DNA of 64,000 nucleotides from JANXSF01 sp043755435 (lineage in GTDB: Bacteria > Acidobacteriota > Terriglobia > Bryobacterales > Bryobacteraceae): NCBI GenBank assembly GCA_043755435.1, contig JAYUSZ010000158.1, positions 1-64,000 on the forward strand, given 5' to 3'. Under the pieces are notes generated by a model. That model worked only from the letters and a program-made list of their open reading frames with translations, did not search any database and was not told the origin of the DNA. Positions 53,398-62,800 of this stretch are shown here, piece after piece (position 1 is the stretch's first letter; each line of letters begins with the position of its first letter). The position numbers and the translations under genes were made by a program.

Positions 53398-54576
53398 ATG
53401 GACGCCCCTATTAAGCCATCCACGGCTCCCACAACGAAGCTGGTGGAATTGAAGGCCGGCCGGATTTCCGATCCGGTTGACCGGCTGCGGTACCTTCGCA
53501 GCAAGGCTACCACAACTGTTACTGCTAACAAGCCGTCCTTTTATGAGCAGCATAAGTCCAGATTGCAGATAGGGTTTGTAGCTGTCGCGTTAGGCGTGAT
53601 CGGCTACGGGGTGATACCGAACCAGCGTCCAGTGAAGGCGCGCTCGCTCTCGAGTGCCGCGTCATCCAAAAGGCCAATCACCGAATTTTCCACACCGGCA
53701 GGAAAGATCTGGTTAGTGGAAACACGGGAAGGCCAGGAAATTTACTCCAACACGCTGAGGATAGAAACCCGATTTACAATCCCAAATGGCGCGGAGCCGA
53801 ATTGGAAGTATTCCAGATTCGCGATGGGTGCCACGACTCCTGTTGAAATGCCGGGACCCGTGGGAATTGTTTTCCACACGACAGAAAGCATGATGGCACC
53901 GTTTGAAAAAGATCAGATCAAACGTTTGAATTTCAACGGCGAAAGCGCCGTTCGCTATGTCAAAAGCAAGAGAGCTTACCACTATCTAATTGATCGATTC
54001 GGGCGTGTTTGGCGGGTGACTCCGGAAAGCGAACCGGCTTTCCATGCCGGGAATTCTATTTGGGCGGATAAGGATTGGACCTACATCAACTTGAATCACA
54101 GTTTCCTCGGCGTATCTTTCGAAGCGTCGCAGAGCCGAACGGAAGGTGAGGCTCTGATCACGGAAGCGCAAAAACTTTCGGCCAAATTACTGACGGATAT
54201 GCTGCGCGCGAAATACAATATCACGGAGCGCAACTGCGTTACCCACGGAATGGTTTCTGTGAACAACGACAATCATGGGATCGGCTACCATACTGATTTT
54301 GGTGGTGATTTCCCTTTCACGGAATTGGGGTTGATGGATAATTATAAATCGCCGCCACCCAGTATTTATCTGTTCGGTTTCATCTATGATGAAAGTTATC
54401 AGGATGCGATGGGACAGCGCATGGATCCGGGGCTGGCAAAGGCTACCGAGATGCTGAACGCGCAGGCCAAAAAACTAGGTGTTACCCCAGCGGTGTTAAC
54501 GCGTCGCTTACGTGATCAATACGGGCAGATGACGCAGAATTTCAAAAAGGAAAACAAGAACGAAGCTTCTAACTAA
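53398..54576 (+). CDS. Membrane-anchored N-acetylmuramoyl-L-alanine amidase
   Basis: A 392-residue cell-wall hydrolase of the Amidase_2 (AmpD/PGRP-like) fold. An N-terminal cytoplasmic stretch of about 55 residues is followed by a membrane segment (IGFVAVALGVIGYGVIP) and a periplasmic domain with the zinc ligands H160 (GIVFHTTES), H283 (NCVTHGMVS) and probably D300 (GYHTDFGGDFPF). It would cut between MurNAc and L-Ala. The gene directly downstream, 5 bp away, encodes an actin-like ATPase, suggesting localised cell-wall cutting under cytoskeletal control. Both genes sit between two copies of the palindromic element. Confidence 0.85.
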   Translation: MDAPIKPSTAPTTKLVELKAGRISDPVDRLRYLRSKATTTVTANKPSFYEQHKSRLQIGFVAVALGVIGYGVIPNQRPVKARSLSSAASSKRPITEFSTPAGKIWLVETREGQEIYSNTLRIETRFTIPNGAEPNWKYSRFAMGATTPVEMPGPVGIVFHTTESMMAPFEKDQIKRLNFNGESAVRYVKSKRAYHYLIDRFGRVWRVTPESEPAFHAGNSIWADKDWTYINLNHSFLGVSFEASQSRTEGEALITEAQKLSAKLLTDMLRAKYNITERNCVTHGMVSVNNDNHGIGYHTDFGGDFPFTELGLMDNYKSPPPSIYLFGFIYDESYQDAMGQRMDPGLAKATEMLNAQAKKLGVTPAVLTRRLRDQYGQMTQNFKKENKNEASN

Positions 54577-54581
54577 ACTAA

Positions 54582-55589
54582 ATGGCAAAAGCGGACACAC
54601 ACATTTCCCATCCAGTCGGCCTGGACATTGGAACAAGCCGGATTGTTTCGGCGATTCCAGCCGAGAGCGGTTACGAATATCGTAGCCAACTAAATTCGTT
54701 CGTGACCTTGCCGAACTCGAAGATGAGGGAGGCGGTGCTGCGCCGCGAAAATATTCCTCACACCATTGTTGGACCAGACATTTTGGTACACGGCAACGAG
54801 AGTGAGCGATTTGCAGATTTGTTGCAGATGGACACGCGACGTCCAATGAGCCGCGGTTTCATCAACCCGTCTGAGACCGAAAGTTTGAATGTGATGCGGC
54901 AGATCATCCTAAGCTTGATTGGTCCTGCCAAACAAGCCGGGCAAAAGGCTTACTTCAGTGTTCCAGCAGCCCCGATCGGGGCGACGGAAAACCTGACCTA
55001 TCATGAAGCCACCCTAAATCAAATTCTGAGTGACATCGGTTACACCGCTAAAAGCGTGAACGAAGGCCTGGCTGTGGTTTTCGGCGAACTGGAAAGTTCC
55101 AACTACACTGGCATCGGTATCTCAATTGGTGGTGGATTGTGTAACGTTTGCCTTTCCTATTTGGCTGTTCCTGTAACCACTTTCAGCGTGACAAAAGCTG
55201 GCGATTTCGTCGATGCAAGTACGGCCAGTGTTACTGGTGAGTTATCGAATCGCATTCGTTTGGCAAAGGAAGATGGCTTTGCGTTGAATGGCGCTAACAC
55301 CGATAAGATCCACCAAGTGCTGGCTGTTTATTATGAAGATCTGATTCATTCGTTGGTAGCCTCGCTGAAGAATGCTTTCGGCGATCCACGGTCGTTGCCG
55401 AAACTTGGCCGGGCTATTCCATTGGTGTTGAGTGGCGGCAGTGTAATGCCCCGTGGTTTCCGCGACAAGTTTGAAGCCGCGTTGAAGGCAGTTGAACTGC
55501 CTCTGCCGATTTCTGAAATTCGCTTGGCCGATAATCCATTGCACACAACCGCCAAGGGTGCATTGATTGCTGCCTTAAGCGAGATGTAA
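54582..55589 (+). CDS. Actin-like (MreB/FtsA/PilM superfamily) ATPase
   Basis: A 335-residue actin/Hsp70-fold protein. Phosphate-1 loop VGLDIGTSRIV (about 12-22), phosphate-2 loop GIGISIGGGLCNVC (about 178-191), connect-2-like KSVNEGLAVVFGEL, and the adenosine loop PLVLSGGSVMPRGF. The length is that of MreB, and the pattern FINPSETESLNVMRQII resembles MreB too, but it does not match MreB or FtsA closely enough by eye to use either name. It follows the amidase by 5 bp and must be co-translated with it. Confidence 0.75.
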   Translation: MAKADTHISHPVGLDIGTSRIVSAIPAESGYEYRSQLNSFVTLPNSKMREAVLRRENIPHTIVGPDILVHGNESERFADLLQMDTRRPMSRGFINPSETESLNVMRQIILSLIGPAKQAGQKAYFSVPAAPIGATENLTYHEATLNQILSDIGYTAKSVNEGLAVVFGELESSNYTGIGISIGGGLCNVCLSYLAVPVTTFSVTKAGDFVDASTASVTGELSNRIRLAKEDGFALNGANTDKIHQVLAVYYEDLIHSLVASLKNAFGDPRSLPKLGRAIPLVLSGGSVMPRGFRDKFEAALKAVELPLPISEIRLADNPLHTTAKGALIAALSEM

Positions 55590-55604
55590 TTTTAGCTCCA
55601 GTTC

Positions 55605-55684
55605 GCGAAACTCCGGGACGGGGGTTCAATTCTTTCATAAGTAGAACATCTTCAAACGAATTGCACCCCCGTCCCGGATTTCGC
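55605..55684. repeat. Palindromic repeat element, copy 2
   Basis: Arms GCGAAACTCCGGGACGGGG... and ...CCCCGTCCCGGATTTCGC pair over about 26 bp; the loop repeats AACATCTTCAA. Same orientation as copy 1 and again placed just after a gene stop (15 bp). Both copies are followed by AGGCC. Confidence 0.8.
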
Positions 55685-55766
55685 AGGCCACGCCAACCCC
55701 TACTCACAGCAGTGCTTCAATTCAAGAGTTGTTCTCTCGGTCGTGCATCAACCGCTCGTTTTCAGG

Positions 55767-57272
55767 TTAAAACGTCAAAACCAACTGACTAAGATACCGG
55801 TAGGTTGTTGCTGCTCCTCGCGGGATTAACACATAGAACTGCTGCGAAGGATTGGACCCCCTTCTGGCGTGCTCCAAAAAGAACAGATGTTGCCAGGATA
55901 GGGAACGGGTTATCCCCAAGTCAAACCGTAGGTGATGTACTGCTGCGTTAGCACCGTTTCCATTTCCCATTTCTTCATCAGTAAATTGACCAATGATAGA
56001 GTTTGCATCCTTGATCGCATAAGAGTAAACGAATCGTCCACTACCCGCACCTTTCAGAGCACCAATGGAAAGCGACCCCATTACCGCATCTCTTAAAAAC
56101 GATGCGCTGGTGTTCCGTGCCGCCTGAAATTCGAGGAAGCCGGGTATTTTTTTGCCACCAATTTTGAGGAAACTTGAGCTGCTCAACCGGTAGTCGATGC
56201 GTGGGACAACAAACCCGTTTGCAGTAAACATGGCTCCACCTGGCGACCTGAGCGCGTTGGTGGAAGGCGGCACAGGGCCTGAAAGAGTCAACCCAATCGG
56301 ATTATTCACCAGACCTGTAGATCCAAAGGAAGTGGATGCCAATGCGATTTGATTGGGATTCCGCCAGACTTGTGTGTCGAAAATAATCTGGTGTTTCCAT
56401 GTACCGCCAAGATCACCGTTGATGATTGCGCCAGGGTTAAAGAGATTCGCCGCACCCACCTTGGATCCAACGGGAAATCCTGCCCGGGCGTAAGGAGATG
56501 GACTCGCGGCTGAATCCGGCGGAACAATTAGTGTGTTCGGATGTGTCAATATATACTCTCCAGCTCGTAGTTCAATCGATTTGAAGAACTTGTTATTCAA
56601 GCTGGGCAATTGAATTCGCTGCTCAAAACCGCTCAGGCGGACATCGTCATCCCAAACGAAACGTGTGTCGTCCGAGAATACTTCCCGCATCCTACCTAGT
56701 GCCAACGAAATGTTCTTGGTGGGCGTATAGCTGACCGAAGCTTCCACCAAAGAGAATGGTGCACGAATGCCAAACGAACCAAAATCCTGATCATGATTCA
56801 CTTGAGTGGTATAGGGACCAGTGGCCATTTGAATGTGAAACTTAAGTTGGGAACCAATCTGTTTGTCTGTGTTCATTCGCACTCGATAACGGTTGCGAAT
56901 ATTCTGAAGTCCTGGGGCGAAGGCGTTTGGGTGGCGGTTTTGAATATCGAAGCGGTAGCGGAAGTCCCCGCTGAAGGTAAAGCCGCCGAGGTTGCGGCCG
57001 ATTTTTTCAACGTCACCGCGGAGCGACTTCAACTCACTCGCTGGGGTGACTGTGGCAACGGTTGGTACAAGTGCCGATGCGCTTTCAATTTTAGGGGCAG
57101 ACGGTTTGCTTATAAAAGCCAGCTGCGTCTGTTGCATTTTCAGCATTTCCCGCAACTCATCAATCTGCTTTTGTTGTTCGGTCAACTGTTTTTTCAGAAG
57201 AAGTATTTCCGGGTCAGGTTCCGCAAATGCAAGACCTATGGATGCAGCTATAATTACAAATTTGTTAATCAT
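55767..57272 (-). CDS. Putative outer-membrane porin
   Basis: About 500 residues: signal peptide (MINKFVIIAASIGLAFAEPD), a coiled coil (EILLLKKQLTEQQKQIDELR) as in trimeric porins, then a beta-barrel with FSGDFRYRFDIQNRHPN, RNRYRVRMNTDKQIG and a last strand TYRYLSQLVLTF ending in Phe. This resembles the putative porin family that starts with a periplasmic coiled coil and tethers to the cell wall. Three ATGs (57287, 57284, 57272) are possible; I use the last, which begins the signal peptide directly. Convergent with the actin-like gene across palindrome copy 2. Confidence 0.8.
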   Translation of the reverse strand: MINKFVIIAASIGLAFAEPDPEILLLKKQLTEQQKQIDELREMLKMQQTQLAFISKPSAPKIESASALVPTVATVTPASELKSLRGDVEKIGRNLGGFTFSGDFRYRFDIQNRHPNAFAPGLQNIRNRYRVRMNTDKQIGSQLKFHIQMATGPYTTQVNHDQDFGSFGIRAPFSLVEASVSYTPTKNISLALGRMREVFSDDTRFVWDDDVRLSGFEQRIQLPSLNNKFFKSIELRAGEYILTHPNTLIVPPDSAASPSPYARAGFPVGSKVGAANLFNPGAIINGDLGGTWKHQIIFDTQVWRNPNQIALASTSFGSTGLVNNPIGLTLSGPVPPSTNALRSPGGAMFTANGFVVPRIDYRLSSSSFLKIGGKKIPGFLEFQAARNTSASFLRDAVMGSLSIGALKGAGSGRFVYSYAIKDANSIIGQFTDEEMGNGNGANAAVHHLRFDLGITRSLSWQHLFFLEHARRGSNPSQQFYVLIPRGAATTYRYLSQLVLTF

Positions 57273-57342
57273 GGGACCGCCCATCATGGTATCAAGATTG
57301 GCTAAATCCCTGTCTTGAATTGGCTGGTTTTTTCGTCCCCCG

Positions 57343-59619
57343 TTAAGGAGACGTCATTAGCCGGTGCGCCGATGCCAGTTCAGGAACATCGGAATCCGCG
57401 TCTTTCCAAAGTTGAAGAAACTCCTTGAACTGCACTTGTGCTGCGCTGGGATTGCCTTGCTTCAAATATGCAAGCGCCAGATGATTACGGGCACGCGCCA
57501 TCCCTGGGAACACATGAAGAGCGCGCTCATATTCGGAAATCGCTTCGTCCATGCGGCCCAAATCCCAGTAAGCCTCTGCCAGGGCATCCTCAAATGTGTC
57601 CGGTTCCCCCCACGATGTCTTCACCTTGAGTAATTGCCGGAGGTTATTGAACATTTCCTCCAAATTTCCTTTCGCCTTCGCTTGCAGCGCGAAGAAATAG
57701 TACCCGCTACGTTGCCCGAAACGACCGCCTCGACCCACAGCCGAGGTCCACTGGGATGGAGTCCACCGATTGGTTGGCTTAAGTAAAATGCTTGCCGGGT
57801 TCCAATCATGAAGATCCTCCGCACTGTATGTCTCAGCTTTCGCCGCGTGAACCTTAGCAGCCGCCAGATTCCCACGTCGCCATTCTTGCCAGGCGGCTTG
57901 ACTCAATCCGCGTCTTCGATTGTGATTGGAGCTGGCAGTGTCTGCCAAACTAAGTGACTCCCGGATCCCCTCCCTAAAACGGCCCATTTGGGCATATAAA
58001 GTGGCGCGATGAAACCGTGCGATTTCAAATTCCGGGTTCATTTCCAGAGCTTTGTTGTATGCCTCCAACGCATCCCGGTTGTTGCCCGCCAATTGAAGAG
58101 CCAACCCTAAGCTATCCAAGGCGTTCGCATCTCCGGGCGAAAGAGCAATGTAGCGTTTCACCATCGAAATAGCGATTTCGTGACGCCCCATTTCTGAGGA
58201 GACCGCACCCATAGCGTTGTAAAGCTTTGGGTCTTCAGCATCGATTGCGATAGCTTGACGAAGTAACGCCACCGCTTCCTCATGCCGGGACTCTCCACGC
58301 ATTAGCATGGCTAGGCGAAAATATGCTTCGGAGTCAACCGGGTATTCTGAGATCAACTCGGAATAACGGCGGATTGCAGTTTGATAATCCTGATTTGCGA
58401 TTGCATACCAGGCCACAATGTGCTGGCGGTCCTTGTCCGTCAGGCCGCTGGACATTTGATACGCTTTCTCAAGATACGGTCGTCCCTTCACCAGTTGTGA
58501 ATCTGTCACAGCATGCGCATAACCAATGCGGGCTAAGGCCATCACGAACCGCGGGTCCAGTTCCAGGGCTTTTTCAAACAACCCAACGGCCTGCTTTGTT
58601 TGTAAGGCCTCTGCTTTCTCCAGTCCTAGTGAGTAGTAGCGATATGCTTCCAGGTTGCTGGTGAGAAGAGTACTAAGCATGCGCCTGTCCGTGTCCTTTG
58701 ATTGGGGTGCTAGATGACTGGAAATTCTGGTTGCCAGAAAATCAACTTGGGCCAGCAACTGATCCTGCTTTTCGACGGTCAAGTTTTCCGAGGCTAACAA
58801 GGAGCCGTTGCGTACATCATAAACCCATACATCCACCCGAATGCTTTCGCCCAACTTGGAAAATCTGCCAATCGCCGCTGCCTGAGCGTGCACGGATCGC
58901 GCTAATTCGATGGCCGCTTCCGGGCTTCCGGGATCGGTTCTGTTGCGGCGGCCATACACCTGTGTGCGTGTAAGAACATCTAAAGCTCTGGATTTTGACA
59001 GTGTCGTTGCCAGCATGTCCGGCAAACCATCGCGCAGCCAGTCAATTTCCGCCGCTCCAGAGCTGTTTTCAAAGCGCAATATTGCAATTTGGCGCTTAGC
59101 AACATTCGACGGAGGTCTTCCCGGGCCGGCAGTCCATAAGTAGCCGCCTGCCACCGATGCCGCCAGAAGAGATACGGTCAGAACCCATCCCAGTTGATTG
59201 TGGCGGCGAACAGGCAAAGCCGCCGCAGGGAGCGGTTGAGAAGATTGGTTGTGGTTCGCCTCTAGACGTACTTCTTCTATTGGTACACGTACCTCTTCTA
59301 CTGGACCAACGAATCGATACCCCATTCGCGGAACGGTTTTCAAATATAGGGAATTGCGGGGGGTGTCTCCCAAAGCGCGGCGCACTTCGGCCACGCACTG
59401 TGTTAGGGCATCATCGGTTACCGCAGTGTCCTTCCAGAAGAGTTCCATAAGCTCCTCTTTGGTAACAAGACGATCCCGTTCTTGAATCAGGTGAAGCAGC
59501 AGCCGGAAGGCTTTGGGTTTGAGGTGCAACTCTTCGCCATTCCTCACCAACGAAGCCATGGCGGTATTTACTTCTATTCCATCGATGCGATACAGCGGCG
59601 GTTCGGAGCCCTGGGACAC
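57343..59619 (-). CDS. Membrane transcription regulator: winged helix, FlgO-like and TPR domains
   Basis: A 758-residue CadC/ToxR-like protein. Residues 10-105 are an OmpR-type winged helix (LHLKPKAFRLLLHLIQERDR, VTDDALTQCVAEVRRALGD, VPRMGYRFVG). One membrane helix (LGWVLTVSLLAASVAGGYLW, about 143-163) leads to a FlgO-like domain (IAILRFENSSGAAEIDWLRD) and then many TPRs (SLGLEKAEALQTKQAVGLFE, AMGAVSSEMGRHEIAISMVK, SLGLALQLAGNNRDALEAYN). Cytoplasmic DNA binding with an external sensing part is typical of this family. It is divergent from the giant DUF642-like protein, a possible target. Confidence 0.88.
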   Translation of the reverse strand: MSQGSEPPLYRIDGIEVNTAMASLVRNGEELHLKPKAFRLLLHLIQERDRLVTKEELMELFWKDTAVTDDALTQCVAEVRRALGDTPRNSLYLKTVPRMGYRFVGPVEEVRVPIEEVRLEANHNQSSQPLPAAALPVRRHNQLGWVLTVSLLAASVAGGYLWTAGPGRPPSNVAKRQIAILRFENSSGAAEIDWLRDGLPDMLATTLSKSRALDVLTRTQVYGRRNRTDPGSPEAAIELARSVHAQAAAIGRFSKLGESIRVDVWVYDVRNGSLLASENLTVEKQDQLLAQVDFLATRISSHLAPQSKDTDRRMLSTLLTSNLEAYRYYSLGLEKAEALQTKQAVGLFEKALELDPRFVMALARIGYAHAVTDSQLVKGRPYLEKAYQMSSGLTDKDRQHIVAWYAIANQDYQTAIRRYSELISEYPVDSEAYFRLAMLMRGESRHEEAVALLRQAIAIDAEDPKLYNAMGAVSSEMGRHEIAISMVKRYIALSPGDANALDSLGLALQLAGNNRDALEAYNKALEMNPEFEIARFHRATLYAQMGRFREGIRESLSLADTASSNHNRRRGLSQAAWQEWRRGNLAAAKVHAAKAETYSAEDLHDWNPASILLKPTNRWTPSQWTSAVGRGGRFGQRSGYYFFALQAKAKGNLEEMFNNLRQLLKVKTSWGEPDTFEDALAEAYWDLGRMDEAISEYERALHVFPGMARARNHLALAYLKQGNPSAAQVQFKEFLQLWKDADSDVPELASAHRLMTSP

Positions 59620-59825
59620 AATATTTACATCCGTTTTACGACTGCTCAGGAATTGATCAGGTGTTGCTCAGTACTTGCAACAGATCAGTTCTACATACTC
59701 ATCAAAGTGCAAAGTGTCTTCATCATACAAGATGTGGTTGAAATTCGATAGCCGGTAAACGTGGTTTTTTCAGTACCTGTAGTTTAGCTGAAGTGCAAAA
59801 AACAAAAGAACTTTGGAAGGTGAAT

Positions 59826-62800
59826 GTGAGAACCTGTTTTCGACCGATACCGCTTTTATACCTTACGTTGTTTTCATTTCAGCTTGGTGCGGTTTCAGTG
59901 AATACGGCGCAACTTGCCACCGGACCCTCCAATTCAAGTTGCGCCGTTCCTCCCGTTGCTACATCCTTTCTCACAACCTCAACAGAAATCTGGGCTTACC
60001 TGCTGGTGGATCAAGGTGCCGCAAACGATGTATTGCGTGTTGAGTGGGTGAATCCTTCGGGTCAAATTGCCCAAATCATTAGTTTCCCGCCTCTGCCAAG
60101 CGCTGGAACCTGGTGTTTTGACGCTTGGCTCAGCAAGGCTGGTGATCTATTTACACCTGTTGCAGGCACCTGGACAGTTCGTTGGATTTGGAACGGTACT
60201 CAAACGCTGCGTACCTTAACTTTTCCAGTTACCGCACCCGGCGGTGGCGGTGGCGGCGGGGGTACGGTAGGAGCCTTTACAAATGGCAGTTTCGAATTGC
60301 CGGGCGCCGGACAAGTAACCAATTTGCCTCGCGGGTCCACTCTTATTACAGGCTGGGTGGTAAGCAGGGACAACGTCGATTTGGTTGCGGGTGCTTTTTC
60401 CTGCTCGCAAGGGAATTATTGCATTGATCTTGATGGCAGCACAAACGGCGAGTTGGCTCAGGCCTTTGCAACTACGGTGGGCACCACGTATACCGTCACA
60501 TTTGATATGGCCGGCAATCCGAGTGGAACTCCCGTTAAAAGACTGCAGGTCAGCGCAGACAATGCTTTTCAGGAATACACGTTTGATACGACAGGGCGTA
60601 CCCCATCCAATATGGGTTGGACCACTAAGACATTCACCTTCACCGCCACTACCCCGACAATGGTGCTTGCGTTCAATAGCCTGAGCGCCGCAGGAAGTAA
60701 CGCAGGACCTGCTATAGACAACGTTCGCGTGACAGCAGGAACCACCGGCGGTGGCGGTGGTGGCGGCTCAACTGCTGGGACCAATCTGATTCAAAACGGC
60801 GATGCCGAGGCCAGCGCTCCACCCAACTCCAGTTGCAGCCCAGGCGGAGTGATTCCCAGATGGACCAGTTCCGGCGATCCTTCCGTTTGCGCCTATGGGC
60901 CGGGTTTTGGTGGCCCGCTTCTTACTTCACCTGGCCCACCATCGAGAGGGAATAACTTCTTTGCAGGTGGAAATGCCACGAAATCTACCATGACCCAAGC
61001 GATTGACGTATCGTCGCTGGCCTCACAAATTGATGCCGGAACACTTCCTTACACTCTATCGGCGTACCTTGGCGGCTATGCCGGCGATGGGGACAACGCG
61101 CAACTGACTATGACTTTCCGAGGTAGGGGATCAGTTACCCTCGGCCCGGTCCTGCCTGCCGAACGAAGCAATGTTAGCGGGCTGCTGTTGAAATCATCTA
61201 CGGGCAACGTTCCCACGGGGACTCGCTTTATTGATCTGATTCTGGAATTCAATCGAACCAGCGGAAGCTACAACGACGGCTATGCCGATAACCTTTCCTT
61301 GATTCTAGGAACCGCCACCGGTGGTGGCGGCGGAGGCGGAGGTGGCGGAAGTACGGGAAACCTGTTAACCAATGGCAGTTTTGAATTACCAGGAACAGGA
61401 GACCTGTTGACTTTGGCAAGAGGCACCACGTCTGTTCCAGGATGGACCGTCACTCGGGACAATGTTGATTTGATTTTTTCGTTCTGGTCTGGTTCCGATG
61501 GCCGCTCCTCATTGGAGTTGGATGGCACCACTGCCGGCGCAATTGCGCAGACATTTGCAACAACGCCAGGAACAGCCTATACGGTTCTGTTCGATATGGC
61601 TGGCAATCCAAATCAAAGCAATCCGTTCATAAAATCCATGCGCGTCAACGTGGCTGGCGTTTCACAGGACTTCAGTTTCGATGTAACCGGCAAATCACCG
61701 GCCAACATGGGTTGGGTGGCAAGAAGTGTGAACTTCACCGCAACTTCAACCTCAACCACCCTTGAGTTCGCCAGCTTGAGTCCAAGCGGGAATTTCTATG
61801 GAGCAGTGGTTGACAACGTCCGCGTGACGCCAGGCACAACCACCGGAGGAGGTGGCGGAGGTGGTGGTGGTGGCACTGTAGGCGCCTTTATCAACGGAGG
61901 ATTCGAAACACCGGGAACGGCGGCTAGCTTCATGACCTTGCCCCAGGGATCCACGTTCATCAACGGTTGGACCGTAACACGGGAGAATGTCGATTTGGTT
62001 GGCACCTTTTTTAGTTGCTCCGAAGGACGTTCCTGTATTGATCTGGACGGCACTACTTCCGGCGCATTGGCGCAAACCTTCGCAACAACGGCCGGAACAC
62101 CGTACACTGTCACGTTTGACTTCGCCGGCAACGCTGGTTCAGGGCCGCTTATCAAGTCAATGCGGGTTGCCGCCGCTGGCACATCACAGGACTTCACGTT
62201 TGATACGACTGGAAAGACGGTCACCAACATGGGTTGGACAACCAGAACATTCAATTTCACCGCCAACTCTAGCAGTACTACGCTGGAATTTTCCAGCCTC
62301 GATGGCGGCGGCTCCTTCGGACCCGCTCTGGACAACGTCCGTGTGACCGTTGGAACAACGGGCGGCGGCGGTGGAGGGGGTACCGGAACACTCACCATTA
62401 CTCTTTCCGCTCCGGTTATCACCAGTCCCACCGGCGGCCAAGTTACGGTCACTGCCAGGGTTTTGGGTGCTAACAATAGTCCCCAAGCTAATGTGGCGGT
62501 AAAGTTCAACGTCCTCTCCGGACCAAACTTTGGGGCACAGGGCTCCTGCAATCCAGCTAACTGCGCAACGGGTGCCGATGGACAGGTTAGCTTCACCTAC
62601 ACCGGCACTGGCGGCATCGGCCAGGATTCCATCACAGCCTGCATTACACAGGGTGGATCTGGTACTTCGCAATGCTGCACCAATCCAGTATTGTCAGCCG
62701 CGTCCGAACCCTCAGCCCAAGCTACAACCGGAGCAATCGCGAAACGGGCGGTGGCACTGGAACGGAATGCAAATGTAGCCGACGGCCCGCGCGAAGCAAC

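Noticed and set aside
60239..62381. Regularly spaced GGCGGT repeats resembling a repeat array
   Set aside because: They are in-frame polyglycine linkers of the giant protein, not CRISPR-like units.
61796..62596. 266-codon minus-strand open frame opposite the giant gene
   Set aside because: Antisense shadow with polyproline from the glycine linkers; the + strand frame is continuous across it.
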